Shown here piece after piece: positions 7,513 to 16,649 of a stretch of 42,962 bases of DNA. Under the pieces are notes generated by a model. The model was not told the DNA's origin, made no database searches, and saw only the letters and a list, made by a program, of their open reading frames with translations. How positions within the stretch are numbered: the first letter of the stretch is position 1; every line of letters starts with the position of its first letter. Source of the DNA: Candidatus Woesearchaeota archaeon (GTDB lineage: Archaea > Nanobdellota > Nanobdellia > Woesearchaeales > GW2011-AR4); NCBI GenBank assembly GCA_019323655.1, contig JAHWGX010000019.1:1-42962 (forward strand), read 5' to 3'. The translations under genes and the position numbers were made by a program.

Positions 7513-9015
7513 TTATTTTTTGTCAAGCAAGTTCCTTATTGTTTCTTTTAGGTCTTTTATCTTTACCCTGACTTGTTTAGTATTATCCCTGTCTCTGATT
7601 GTGCAGTCATTATTTTTCAGGCTGTCAAAATCTATTGTTATGCAGTATGGCGTTCCAATTTCGTCATTTCTTGCGTACCTTCTTCCGATTGAGCCAGAAG
7701 AGTCAAAGATGCAGTTGAACTCTTTTTTTAGACTGTCATAAACTTCCCTTGCTTTTTTTACAATCTCCGGCTTATTGGAAAGCAGTGGAAAAACAGCGGC
7801 CTTTACCGGAGCTAATTTTGGGTGCAATTTCAAAACGACATTGCCTCTTTTTTTATCGTTGTTGTAAGCATCAAACATAAAAACCAAAAAAGCGCGTCCA
7901 ACGCCAAGGGAAGGCTCTGCAATTACATGGGGAATTATTTTTTTCTTTGTTTCCTCGTCAAAAATGCTTAAGTCCTTGCCTGAGAATTTTATGTGCTGCT
8001 TTAGGTCAAAGTCAGTCCTGTTGGCTATGCCCTGCAGCTCTTTCCATCCAAACGGGAAATTGTATTCAAGGTCCCATGTGTCCAGGGCGTAATGGCTTTT
8101 CTCATCCTTAAGGTGCTGCCTTACCCTGAAATTTTCCGGATTTGCGCCTAAATCTGCAAACCATTTCTGCTCGGTTGCAAGCCAGTAAGCGTGCCATTCT
8201 GATACCAGCTTTTTATCAAGAGCTTCCTTTACTTTCATCTTTTTCGGGTTTTTGTTGTTTTGCTGCATTTCCGCAGTGTAGAAATTAAGCTCTTGTTCCA
8301 TAACACTTTTTATGTAAGGGCACTTTTCTGCTTTATCCGGGTGGACAAAATATTCTATTTCCATCATGTCAAATTCCCTGCACCTGAATAAGAAGTCTCT
8401 TGGGCTTATTTCATTTCTGAATCCTTTGCCTATCTGCGCAATTCCAAATGGCAGCTTTAACCTTGCGTTATCAACAACAAGCTTGAAGTCGGCAAATATT
8501 ACCTGTGCAGTTTCCGGCCTCAAATAAGCAATGGAGCTTTTTTCTTCTTTTGGCCCCACATCTGTTTTGAACATCAGGCTCATCTTTTTTGTGTCCTCAA
8601 AGTCAGATTTGCATTTCTGGCACTTAAGATCATTTTTTTTGATTATCTCATCTATCTTCTTTGTGCTGAAGCCCTCCACATTAATTTTCAGCTTTTCCTG
8701 GATAAAATGGTCTGCCCTGATCTTTTCCCTGCACTTGGAGCATGTAAGCATTACATCCTCGAAGCTTTCAACATGGCCAGAGGCTTCCCAGACTCTTGGG
8801 TGCGTTATAATGCTTCCGTCCATGCCTGCAATATCCTCCCTGTTTTGGACATGGAATTTCCACCACTCCTTTTTTATGTTATTCTTTAATTCAACCCCTA
8901 AGTGGCCAAAATCCCAGAAACCGGAAAATCCGCCGTAAATCTCGCTGTTAGGATAGACAAAGCCCTTTCTTTTGCAGAAAACAGCCATGTCCTCTATTGT
9001 TAATTTTTCCATCAT
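7513..9015 (-). CDS. glyS: Glycyl-tRNA synthetase (archaeal alpha2 type)
   Basis: This class II synthetase charges tRNA-Gly. The 500-residue product has the N-terminal KRKGFVYPNSEIYGGFSGFWDFGHLG block typical of the dimeric eukaryotic/archaeal type. It also has a zinc-ribbon-like insertion with CxxC pairs (CSKCREK and CQKCKSD), motif 2 around GKGFRNEISPRDFLFRCREFDMMEIEYF, and the C-terminal anticodon-binding domain (KLAPVKAAVFPLL through SIGRRYARNDEIGTPYCITID). A TATA box (about 9032-9046, minus strand) suits a start at 9015 or 9012; two Met codons stand in tandem. It is 58 nt from the SSB gene with its own promoter. Confidence 0.95.
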   Translation of the reverse strand: MMEKLTIEDMAVFCKRKGFVYPNSEIYGGFSGFWDFGHLGVELKNNIKKEWWKFHVQNREDIAGMDGSIITHPRVWEASGHVESFEDVMLTCSKCREKIRADHFIQEKLKINVEGFSTKKIDEIIKKNDLKCQKCKSDFEDTKKMSLMFKTDVGPKEEKSSIAYLRPETAQVIFADFKLVVDNARLKLPFGIAQIGKGFRNEISPRDFLFRCREFDMMEIEYFVHPDKAEKCPYIKSVMEQELNFYTAEMQQNNKNPKKMKVKEALDKKLVSEWHAYWLATEQKWFADLGANPENFRVRQHLKDEKSHYALDTWDLEYNFPFGWKELQGIANRTDFDLKQHIKFSGKDLSIFDEETKKKIIPHVIAEPSLGVGRAFLVFMFDAYNNDKKRGNVVLKLHPKLAPVKAAVFPLLSNKPEIVKKAREVYDSLKKEFNCIFDSSGSIGRRYARNDEIGTPYCITIDFDSLKNNDCTIRDRDNTKQVRVKIKDLKETIRNLLDKK

Positions 9016-9081
9016 AGCCTTTAGATTTCCTGTTATTTTATAAAATTTGTTGTTTTTTATGCGAGAAAAAAGTTTTGACAG

Positions 9082-10587
9082 CTAAATGAATTTAGAAACC
9101 AGTTTAGCTGCTTTTTTCCCCAGCTTTCCTGCATTTTGCGGTATTAAAAAAGATATTACTAAGGGGATTAAAACAACAAGCCATCCAATTAAAATTGCCC
9201 AGTCAGGGTAGTTCCCATAGTTCTGGGCAAATTCTGCTTTTAGCTGCAATGCCAATATTACGGATAGAGAGAGAGGTATGATATATTTTATTGCCATGCT
9301 CCACCATTCTCCTATCTTGAAATCAGAGACTTTGTTGATGTAAGCCCTCATTTTTTCTGCTCCAAAATTCCATCCTACAGCAACGCATTCAAGAATCCCT
9401 ATGACAATCAGGTTAATGTGCGTTACAAAATGGTCTACAATGTCAAGCAGGTAAAGGCCGGCATTTGTCGTGTATACCAATCCGGACAAAAGCCCGAGCA
9501 GGCACACAATCAGGGCGATATTATGCTTTTTAATTTTGGTTTTGTCAGATATAGTCGTGTTTATTGCCTCAACCATGGAGAATGCGCTTGTGATTGCTAC
9601 GGTAATCAACATAAGGAAGAAGACGATGCTGAATAAGGTTGCAAAAGGCATCACGCTCAATGCTTTTGGGAATGCAATAAAAGTCAGGCCAGGGCCGTCA
9701 ACAACAACATCTGCAACTGCAACTCCATTCTGCTCTGCCATGAAGCCCAGTGTTCCAAAAACCACGAATCCGGAAATCATCGCAATTATAGTATCTGCTA
9801 TTCCAACAGCAAATGCGTTCTTGCTTATGTCAGCACTTTTTTTGTTGTGGCTTGCATAAGCTATCATAATCCCGAATGCAATGCTCAATGAAAAGAATAT
9901 CTGGGAAAATGCGGCAATCCAGACTTTGGAGTCAAACAAAGCATTGAAATCCGGAGTCAGGTATGCTGCAATGCCTGCCATTGCTCCGTCAAGCGTAATG
10001 GCCCTTATCAGCAATACAATCAGCAATATTATTGGCAAAGGCACTGCAACCATGACAGCCTTGCTTATGCTTTTAACGCCTTTCCAGACTGAGAAGTATA
10101 TTAAAATCCAGCTTATGAGAAGGGCAATGAATATTGCAGGGACAATACTTCCAATGGAGCTTATGCTTTCTGATACCTGGAGGACATTGTTCAGGAAGTA
10201 AGACTCTGCATCTGCGGACCACTGGACTCCAGAAGGCCCTAACGATACAAAGAGGTAAACAATTGCCCATGACATTATTACAACATAATAGCCGGTGACT
10301 ATGAATGATGTGAACAATGCCCACCATCCTACTCCGGAAAAGCTTTTTTTTATTTTAGCAAGGCTGTCAACAGCCCCTTTCTGGATTTTCTGGCCAAGGG
10401 CAAACTCAAGAATCAGCAAGGGAATTCCAGCGACAAACAATGCTATCAAAAAAGGTATAAGAAACGCGCCTCCGCCGAATTTATGGGCTAGGTAAGGGTA
10501 TCTCCATATGTTTCCCAGGCCTACTGCAGAACCAATAGCAGCGTAAATAAAAGCTATCCTTGAAGGCCACCTCAGCCTTGATTTCAT
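9082..10587 (-). CDS. Sodium:neurotransmitter symporter family (SNF/NSS, LeuT fold) transporter
   Basis: This is a 501-residue polytopic membrane protein with about 11-12 hydrophobic segments. It starts with the diagnostic family signature RLAFIYA-type AAIGSAVGLGNIWRYPYLAHKFGGGAF (about 13-41), where TM1 of LeuT-fold NSS transporters unwinds to bind Na+ and substrate. Members import amino acids or related amines with sodium; the substrate here cannot be told. The length fits prokaryotic NSS proteins. AGAGGTG lies just upstream of the ATG as a ribosome-binding site, and TTTAAATATAAAGCG (about 10610-10625, minus strand) is the likely TATA region. It stands alone between GlyRS and RFC. Confidence 0.9.
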   Translation of the reverse strand: MKSRLRWPSRIAFIYAAIGSAVGLGNIWRYPYLAHKFGGGAFLIPFLIALFVAGIPLLILEFALGQKIQKGAVDSLAKIKKSFSGVGWWALFTSFIVTGYYVVIMSWAIVYLFVSLGPSGVQWSADAESYFLNNVLQVSESISSIGSIVPAIFIALLISWILIYFSVWKGVKSISKAVMVAVPLPIILLIVLLIRAITLDGAMAGIAAYLTPDFNALFDSKVWIAAFSQIFFSLSIAFGIMIAYASHNKKSADISKNAFAVGIADTIIAMISGFVVFGTLGFMAEQNGVAVADVVVDGPGLTFIAFPKALSVMPFATLFSIVFFLMLITVAITSAFSMVEAINTTISDKTKIKKHNIALIVCLLGLLSGLVYTTNAGLYLLDIVDHFVTHINLIVIGILECVAVGWNFGAEKMRAYINKVSDFKIGEWWSMAIKYIIPLSLSVILALQLKAEFAQNYGNYPDWAILIGWLVVLIPLVISFLIPQNAGKLGKKAAKLVSKFI

Positions 10588-10795
10588 TCAAACACCTCTT
10601 GATTTTTTTGTTAAGCGCTTTATATTTAAATTTTTTGAATAAACACTTCGGAAATAATTATTTGGTCGTGGTGAATTTTTTTGTTGCCAGTAGTCTTTAT
10701 TTTGCTCTTGGATTATTTTAATATTGTTTTAACAGCAGTTTTATTGAAAAATTGAAAATTATTATCAGAATATTAATCGATTGTTGGCATTGTTT

Positions 10796-12010
10796 TTATT
10801 GCTGCTTTTTCAGCCACTCTGCCTCTTCCTTGCCCAAATCCAGTTCCTTAGTTAATTCCTCACGGAATTTTTTGTTTTTTTTGAATGCTACTTGGAGATA
10901 AGGCAGGGTGTCTTTTATAACTTCTTTAGAAGAGCTGTGCGTTTTTTCAGCAATTTTTTCCGCTATTGCCTTTTTTTTCATTGATTTCTGCTTTGCCCAC
11001 CACAGCTTGAGAAGCTTTCCGGTCGGCTTGTATTGGATATGATGCCGGTATTTCTCTTTTTTTGAGACTGCAATTCCGGCTGTTATCAGAGCATTAATGT
11101 AAACCAGGAAGCGGTAATGCTGCCATCTTTTGATTCTTCTGTTGAAAACATCTGCCTTGCTCAGCTTGTCGTATGCTTTTGCAAGATCTTCCGGGTTAGT
11201 GTATTCTTTGGGCAGATTTTCGTCCAGCCATAACAGCTGCTTGTCAAGGCCTTCCTCAACATTGTCAAATGCGGCAACAGCAACTTTGGGGTCAGTTGTC
11301 TTGAAAATTTTGAATAGCGCTTTAGTAATCCCCTCAACCTTGTTTCTTTCCCCTAATTCCTCAAGGCTTTCTTTTGTAAGCTCTTTTGCCTCTATCGTTA
11401 TTGTCTGCAAATCATTAATTGCGGCCCTTGCATCATTTCCTGACCTTCTTGCAAGGCCTTTCAGGACTTCATCATCATACCTTATTTTTTCCTTTTCGCA
11501 TATTTTTTTCAGTATTCTGAAAATGTCCAGATAATCCAATGGGGCAAACTCTATCATCTCTGATTTTTTTCTTAGTGTGTTGAACTTGTAGTCCCATGGG
11601 TTTGTTGCTGTGAGGATTAAGGGGAAAGATGAGCTTTCAGTCAGCTTTGCCAGCGCCTGCAGGCCTCCTCGGTCTTTTGTTCCAGACAAACCATCAATTT
11701 CATCTACAAGGATTATCTTTCCCTTTGAGAAAAGGCTCATCTGGGAAGCAGCAGAGCCAATCATTGATTTAATCTGCTCTGCATTCCTTACATCAGATGC
11801 ATTGACTTCAAGGATTTCCAGGTTAAGCTCGGATGCAAGCGCATGGGCGCTTATTGTCTTTCCTGTGCCGGAAGGGCCGTATAATAATGCAGCTTTTTTT
11901 CTTTGTTTTTTGAAACCGGCAACAAAGCTTTTCAGCTTTTTTACAGCAGTATCCTGCCCTATAATATCTTCTGTATTTTTTGGCTGGTATTTGATTGTGA
12001 AAGGGTGCAT
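10796..12010 (-). CDS. rfcL: Replication factor C large subunit (clamp loader)
   Basis: This AAA+ clamp loader subunit helps load PCNA at primer-template junctions. The 404-residue product begins MHPFTIKYQPKNTEDIIGQD, the normal RFC N-terminus. Walker A GPSGTGKT is at 45-52, Walker B is KIILVDEIDGL, and the C-terminal region ends in a basic/acidic helical tail. The frame stays open another 60 codons upstream, but that stretch (starting at 12190) has no RFC similarity and overlaps a structured intergenic element. A TATA box (12031-12041, minus strand) lies 21-31 nt before ATG 12010, so I take the internal start. The small subunit gene is not in this window. Confidence 0.93.
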   Translation of the reverse strand: MHPFTIKYQPKNTEDIIGQDTAVKKLKSFVAGFKKQRKKAALLYGPSGTGKTISAHALASELNLEILEVNASDVRNAEQIKSMIGSAASQMSLFSKGKIILVDEIDGLSGTKDRGGLQALAKLTESSSFPLILTATNPWDYKFNTLRKKSEMIEFAPLDYLDIFRILKKICEKEKIRYDDEVLKGLARRSGNDARAAINDLQTITIEAKELTKESLEELGERNKVEGITKALFKIFKTTDPKVAVAAFDNVEEGLDKQLLWLDENLPKEYTNPEDLAKAYDKLSKADVFNRRIKRWQHYRFLVYINALITAGIAVSKKEKYRHHIQYKPTGKLLKLWWAKQKSMKKKAIAEKIAEKTHSSSKEVIKDTLPYLQVAFKKNKKFREELTKELDLGKEEAEWLKKQQ

Positions 12011-12030
12011 ATTATGGAGTAGCGCTTCCA

Positions 12031-12041
12031 ATTTTATTAAG
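12031..12041 (-). promoter_or_regulatory. TATA box of rfcL
   Basis: CTTAATAAAAT on the minus strand lies 21-31 nt upstream of ATG 12010. It argues against the longer 464-residue reading, whose start would lie upstream of this promoter. Confidence 0.5.
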
Positions 12042-12072
12042 TTTGTTGTTTTTGGGTTTGGTGCCCACAAAC

Positions 12073-12156
12073 TGTCAAAAACCACCCATTGGAGATTGAT
12101 GGTAGGTAGGGCTTTTGCCCCTAAATCCCTATTGTTTGTATGGGCGGTTTTTGTCA
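12073..12156. repeat. Imperfect long hairpin in the rfcL/valS intergenic region
   Basis: TG.CAAAAACCACCCAT (12073-12089) pairs with ATGGGCGGTTTTTG.CA (12140-12156) at 16 of 18 positions. The roughly 50-nt loop itself holds a small GGGC-TTTT-GCCC hairpin (12109-12120). Nearby, CTAATCTGG occurs twice on the minus strand within 12172-12204. No coding sense is evident on either strand. It could be an RNA element, a double-strand structure between divergent promoters, or a small mobile-element relic. Confidence 0.5.
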
Positions 12157-12238
12157 AAATTTGGCATTTTTTCCAGATTAGCTTCGGCAATCTTTCCAGA
12201 TTAGTCCTTCCACCAGTCAGAGACTGTTGAAATGGTAA

Positions 12239-12252
12239 TCTTTAAAAACAAA
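12239..12252 (+). promoter_or_regulatory. TATA box of valS
   Basis: CTTTAAAAACAAAT lies about 25 nt before ATG 12271, giving a leaderless or nearly leaderless transcript. Confidence 0.5.
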
Positions 12253-12270
12253 TATCTTTTCTTTTAAGGT

Positions 12271-14688
12271 ATGGAATTGCCGAAGAGATATGATTCTGAC
12301 GAGTCAGAGAAGAAATGGACGGAATACTGGGAAAAGGAAAAAATCTACAGGTTTGAGCCTAAAAGCAAAAAGCCAGTCTATAGTATAGATGTTCCTCCTC
12401 CTTATGCTTCTGCAGGCCATCTGCATATCGGGCATGCTCTGCATTACACCCAATTTGAGATTATTGCAAGATACAAAAGAATGAAGGGGTTCAATGTTTA
12501 TTTTGCTCCATGCTTTGACAATAATGGGCTGCCAACTGAGAAATATGTTGAGGAAAAGTTCAATATTTCAAAGGACAGCACAACAAGAGTTGAATTCAGG
12601 AAATTATGCAGGGAGGAAAGTGCTAGGGTTGAAAAAGCTTATGCTGAAAAAGTTTTCAAGGCTTTAGGCCATAGTTATGACTGGTCACTGCTTTACACAA
12701 CAATTGATCCAGAGGCTCAAAAAGTTGCCCAGACTTCTTTTCTTGAATTAGTTAAGAAAGGGGATTGCTACAGGGGCGAAGAGCCGACAATATGGTGCAC
12801 CAAACATCAGACAGCTTTAGCGCAGGCAGAAGTTGAAGATTTATCAAGGACCACAAAACTCAGTTATGCACATTTTGATTTGGAAGACGGCAATAAAATA
12901 GAGATTGCCACTACAAGGCCTGAGTTCTTGCCAGCATGCGTTGGTGTTTTTATTCACCCAAAAGACAGGAGATACAGAAACTTGGCTGGAAAAAAGGCAA
13001 TTGTTCCTTTGTTTAAGCAAGAGGTTCCTGTTATGGAGGATGAGAAGGTTGATATGGATTTCGGCTCTGGAATTGTAATGATATGCACCTTCGGAGACAC
13101 TACTGACATAGACTGGTGGAAGAGGTTTAAGCTTCCATTAAGGATTTGCGTAACAAAAGAAGGCAAGCTAAATGAGCTAGGCGGCAAATTCAAGGGATTA
13201 AGCTTAGAAGAAGCAAGGAAAGCCATTATAGAGGAATTGGATAAAGAGGGAAGGCTGGTAAAACAGGAGAATTTACAGCAGACTGTTGGGAGCTGCTGGA
13301 GATGCAATACTCCAGTTGAATTTATAGTTACAAAACAATGGTTCATTAAAACATTAAGATACAAAGATGAGTTGATAAAACAGGGAAGAAAAATAAAATG
13401 GTATCCCTCTTTTTACAGGGCAAGGTACGAGGACTGGACTACCAATCTGGCATGGGATTGGTGCATAAGCAGACAGAGATATTATGGAGTTCCTATTCCG
13501 GTCTGGTACTGCAAAAAATGTGGCAAGGAAGTGTTTCCAGATAAAAAAGATCTGCCAGTCGATCCTACTGACAAAAAACCAAAAAAACCATGCTCCTGCG
13601 GAAGCAATGAATTTATCCCTGAATACGATGTTTTTGACACATGGATGACCTCTTCAATGAGTCCTGAGATAGCAGTAAGATGGCTGGAAAAACCGGATAA
13701 ATTCAAAAAGATGTTTCCGACATCTTTAAGACCCCAAAGCCACGACATAATAAGGACTTGGGCCTTTTATACAATACTAAAGGCTTATCTTCACTTTAAT
13801 GAAATTCCCTGGAGAGACATTGCAATTGGAACATTTGTTTTGGATTCTAAAGGGAAAGGGATGCATAAGTCCAAAGGGAATGTGATATGGACAGGGGACT
13901 TATTGGCAAAATACAATACTGATAATGTGAGGTATTGGGTGGGCAAAGCTACATTCGGCGAGGATTTAGCCTATCAGGAAAAAGACTTAATCGAAGGGAA
14001 CAGATTTATCACGAAACTTTGGAATGCCTCAAAATTTGCATTTATGCATCTTGATGCCTATAATTTGAAGGAACCAAAAGAACTGGAAATAATGGACAAA
14101 TGGATTCTGTCCAGACTTAGCGCCTTGGTTAAGGAAACAACGGAGAACTTTGATAATTATAAAACAGGAGAAGTTACAAGAAAAACAGAAAACTTTTTCT
14201 GGCACGAATTCTGCGACAATTACCTTGAAATAATAAAGGACAGGCTTTACACTGAGGAGAGAGGAAAGGAGGGGAGGCTATCTGCGCAATATGCTTTATA
14301 TCATGCACTGCTTACAATCATAAAGCTGATGGCTCCGATAACACCCTACATAACAGAAGAGCTTTACCAGCTTTATTACAAAAAGCACGAAAAAATAAAA
14401 AGTGTTCACATATCAAAGTGGCCGTCTCTTGATATAGCTGATGATGAAGCTGAAAGAATTGGGGACTTTTTCATTTATGTGCTGCAGCATGTAAGAAGAG
14501 CAAAGTCAGAGAAAAACCTGTCATTGAAAAAGCCGGTCAGGAAAATTGTTGCCAAAGGCAAAATTACAAAAAAGGATTTTGAAAAAATAAGGCAGGACTT
14601 GACTGCGGCAACAGCTGCTGAGGAAATTATTTTTGAGCAATTAAGCAAAGATTCTAAGATAGATTATGAGGTTGTTGTTGAGATTTGA
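12271..14688 (+). CDS. valS: Valyl-tRNA synthetase
   Basis: This class Ia synthetase has 805 residues, which is compact for the family. The HIGH motif is H52-I-G-H55 in SAGHLHIGHALHY. The DNNGLPTEKYVEE segment is characteristic of ValRS rather than IleRS or LeuRS. The CP1 editing domain follows, with IATTRPEFLPACVGVFIHP, then zinc-binding Cys clusters (CWRCNT and CKKCGKE). The second signature reads M531-HKSK-G rather than MSKSKG, so the first Ser is His; the catalytic Lys positions remain. The C-terminal anticodon-binding domain includes FFWHEFCDNYLEIIKDRLY. It is transcribed from its own TATA box, divergent from rfcL. Confidence 0.93.
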   Translation: MELPKRYDSDESEKKWTEYWEKEKIYRFEPKSKKPVYSIDVPPPYASAGHLHIGHALHYTQFEIIARYKRMKGFNVYFAPCFDNNGLPTEKYVEEKFNISKDSTTRVEFRKLCREESARVEKAYAEKVFKALGHSYDWSLLYTTIDPEAQKVAQTSFLELVKKGDCYRGEEPTIWCTKHQTALAQAEVEDLSRTTKLSYAHFDLEDGNKIEIATTRPEFLPACVGVFIHPKDRRYRNLAGKKAIVPLFKQEVPVMEDEKVDMDFGSGIVMICTFGDTTDIDWWKRFKLPLRICVTKEGKLNELGGKFKGLSLEEARKAIIEELDKEGRLVKQENLQQTVGSCWRCNTPVEFIVTKQWFIKTLRYKDELIKQGRKIKWYPSFYRARYEDWTTNLAWDWCISRQRYYGVPIPVWYCKKCGKEVFPDKKDLPVDPTDKKPKKPCSCGSNEFIPEYDVFDTWMTSSMSPEIAVRWLEKPDKFKKMFPTSLRPQSHDIIRTWAFYTILKAYLHFNEIPWRDIAIGTFVLDSKGKGMHKSKGNVIWTGDLLAKYNTDNVRYWVGKATFGEDLAYQEKDLIEGNRFITKLWNASKFAFMHLDAYNLKEPKELEIMDKWILSRLSALVKETTENFDNYKTGEVTRKTENFFWHEFCDNYLEIIKDRLYTEERGKEGRLSAQYALYHALLTIIKLMAPITPYITEELYQLYYKKHEKIKSVHISKWPSLDIADDEAERIGDFFIYVLQHVRRAKSEKNLSLKKPVRKIVAKGKITKKDFEKIRQDLTAATAAEEIIFEQLSKDSKIDYEVVVEI

Positions 14689-14740
14689 TGAAAATATTTC
14701 GCTTTGTAAATGCCGGAATTTCTTAGTCTTAAAATAAATT

Positions 14741-15496
14741 TCACTTTATCAAATCAGCGGTTCCCGCTCCTATGTTTGCAAACAGCCCTACCATTACTAT
14801 AAGCTTCATTGCCCATACAGGGTCCTGTATTTTTCCCCCTATAACCCCAAATACAGACAAGACCAGGGCGCTTGTTACATAAGTTACAATTATCAAGGAT
14901 ATTATTCTCATCGGAAAAATCCAGATTTTTTTTGTTTCAAAGCTCTGGTATTTGGTGTAGTAAAACAATAATACATCAAACATAAGGGTTATAAAAATTA
15001 ATATTGCTATATGTGCAAAGTCGAGATTTCTTGCTAAATTCCAGACTTCTTCTGTTACTGCAAAAGGTGCTGATAAGATTGTGGCTCCGACAACTTGCTG
15101 CGCAAAGTCCTTGAAAGCAAACTTATCCGGAAGCACGCTTGTCGCGACCTTTGAGAACAGCTGCTTGCCCTTGAAAAGGGCCTTGTGCATCATGCCTATA
15201 TGCTCCTTGATGCCTTCTATGTCCTCTTTTATGTCATCCACATCCTCGCCGGTCTCAGAAACTTCTTTTTTGATGTCATCCACATCTTCCTTGATTTCAT
15301 CCACATCCTCGCCGGTCTCAGAAACTTCTTTTTTGATGTCATCCACATCTTCCTTGATCTCATCCACATCCTCGCTTGTCTCCTCAATCTCCTCTCCGGT
15401 CTCATCCAAATCCTTGTTTAATTCCCTTATATCCTCTAGGATTTTTTTAATGTCTTCCTTCAGCTTCTCTTTTGCGTTGTTATTGTTTTCCGGCAT
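14741..15496 (-). CDS. Coiled-coil plus four-TM membrane protein (DUF2391-like)
   Basis: This 251-residue protein has two parts. The N-terminal half (about 1-105) is an acidic coiled coil built of near-identical 21-residue repeats of the type DVDEIKEDVDDIKKEVSETG. The C-terminal half (about 130-251) has about four transmembrane segments (for example FAHIAILIFITLMFDVLLFYY and IISLIIVTYVTSALVLSVFGVI), resembling uncharacterised DUF2391-type membrane proteins (from memory). The function is unknown. It begins 35 nt after SepCysS in the same direction, so it may be the last gene of the cysteine operon, though a role there is not implied by its sequence. The repeats could expand or shrink by slippage. 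Confidence 0.68.
   Translation of the reverse strand: MPENNNNAKEKLKEDIKKILEDIRELNKDLDETGEEIEETSEDVDEIKEDVDDIKKEVSETGEDVDEIKEDVDDIKKEVSETGEDVDDIKEDIEGIKEHIGMMHKALFKGKQLFSKVATSVLPDKFAFKDFAQQVVGATILSAPFAVTEEVWNLARNLDFAHIAILIFITLMFDVLLFYYTKYQSFETKKIWIFPMRIISLIIVTYVTSALVLSVFGVIGGKIQDPVWAMKLIVMVGLFANIGAGTADLIK
15241..15386. repeat. 63-bp tandem repeat inside the coiled-coil gene
   Basis: Two nearly identical 63-bp units (15241-15303 and 15304-15366) and the start of a third (from 15367) encode the 21-residue coiled-coil repeat. The unit length is a multiple of three, so copy-number changes keep the frame. The units are adjacent with no spacers, so this is not a CRISPR array. Confidence 0.85.
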
Positions 15497-15531
15497 TTTG
15501 CTTCTAATGCTAAAAGTTGAATCAGAATCCT

Positions 15532-16647
15532 TTACTTGCCTAATATCTCTTTAAAGGACTTTATAACCTTTTCCAGACTGGCATGCGGAATGCCATATGT
15601 CGACAGCTTGAATGCTTTTGTCAATCCCGGCTTAATTCCTGTAATTCCCCTTTTTTTTAATGTGTCATACAGAAAGAAACCCTTTTTTGAATGTGTTTTT
15701 GAAATTTCATAGAATGGCTCAGTTTCAAAGAACATTAAATCATGCTTATGAGGCTTTTCCCCCAGTTGTTTGAAGCCCAGCTTTTCCAGCTCTTTGGAGA
15801 ACCATTGGGCTTTTTCAACTTCCTTTCCCCAGTTTTTCACCCTTTTGTAGACTTCAGGAAAAGACGCCATTAATGTTACAATTGGCAGGCCTCTTGAAGT
15901 GCAGCCCAACAGGCTAAGCTCCTTTTGCGGATATGTTTCTGAATGCTTGAAGACTATGCCCCCCCATTTCTCTTTTACCCCCAATATCCCTATAGGGCCG
16001 CTGGAGCTCATGGACTTATGCCCGCTGCCTACAACAAAATCCGCGCCAATCTCTTTTAGGCTGACAGGCATCCTTCCAATTGCATAAGCGCAGTTTAAGA
16101 GATAGGGCACATTATGCTTTTTTGCTATTTTTCCGAGTTTTGCTGCGTCAGGGAGATTGCCGTAATTGCCGTCAGGATAAGTCAATAAAATCAGCTTAGG
16201 ATTGTGCTTTTTAATCAGCTCTTCATAGCCATCTACGCTTATTTTGTATTCAGGGTAGCCTGAACTCTTAACCTCAACTACTTTTAATCCGGCATTTTCT
16301 GCTGCGACTGTTGTAGTATAATGCCTGTTTCCATCCACAATAATAGCATCACCAGGCTTGGTTACAGCCTGCATAACAGCAAATTTTCCTTCCCTTGCTC
16401 CGTGAGTTATCCTGACAACATCAGCCCCTATAAACTCCGGCAAAACTTTATGGACAAAATCCTGAATGGGGGGGTTCTGTATTTTATCCAGGGCGCCGGC
16501 GCAAAAATCACATATAGAATAGCCGTCGCCAAACTCAACCAGAACTTTTTTTGCGCTTTCAGTCAGCTTTCCGCCAGTCTGCAATGGGTTTAGGTTTATC
16601 AAATCCCGGTTTTCCCTTTTCAGGCTCTCATACTTTTTTAGGTCCAT
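15532..16647 (-). CDS. pscS: Sep-tRNA:Cys-tRNA synthase (SepCysS)
   Basis: This PLP enzyme converts O-phosphoseryl-tRNA-Cys to cysteinyl-tRNA-Cys using a sulfur donor. The 371-residue protein begins with NRDLINLNPLQTGGKLT and the Cys-containing YSICDFCAGALD segment, both typical of SepCysS. The PLP-binding lysine is K211 in VVGSGHKSMSSSGPIGIL. Other fold-type I blocks are THGAREGKFAVMQAV and LLTYPDGNYGNLPD. It starts 2 nt after the stop of the serine-kinase-like gene, so the two are translated from one message. The partner SepRS and tRNA-Cys lie just upstream, completing the route. Confidence 0.95.
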   Translation of the reverse strand: MDLKKYESLKRENRDLINLNPLQTGGKLTESAKKVLVEFGDGYSICDFCAGALDKIQNPPIQDFVHKVLPEFIGADVVRITHGAREGKFAVMQAVTKPGDAIIVDGNRHYTTTVAAENAGLKVVEVKSSGYPEYKISVDGYEELIKKHNPKLILLTYPDGNYGNLPDAAKLGKIAKKHNVPYLLNCAYAIGRMPVSLKEIGADFVVGSGHKSMSSSGPIGILGVKEKWGGIVFKHSETYPQKELSLLGCTSRGLPIVTLMASFPEVYKRVKNWGKEVEKAQWFSKELEKLGFKQLGEKPHKHDLMFFETEPFYEISKTHSKKGFFLYDTLKKRGITGIKPGLTKAFKLSTYGIPHASLEKVIKSFKEILGK

Positions 16648-16649
16648 TT

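Noticed and set aside
10588..10795. A small gene between the symporter and rfcL
   Set aside because: This AT-rich gap holds the symporter promoter; no frame with a credible start, composition or family pattern was found.
12011..12190. A 60-codon N-terminal extension of RFC large subunit
   Set aside because: It has no RFC similarity, it overlaps a hairpin element, and a TATA box lies between it and the normal start MHPFTIKYQP.
15241..15386. A CRISPR-like array
   Set aside because: The repeats are contiguous, 63 bp, in frame and without spacers; they encode a coiled coil.
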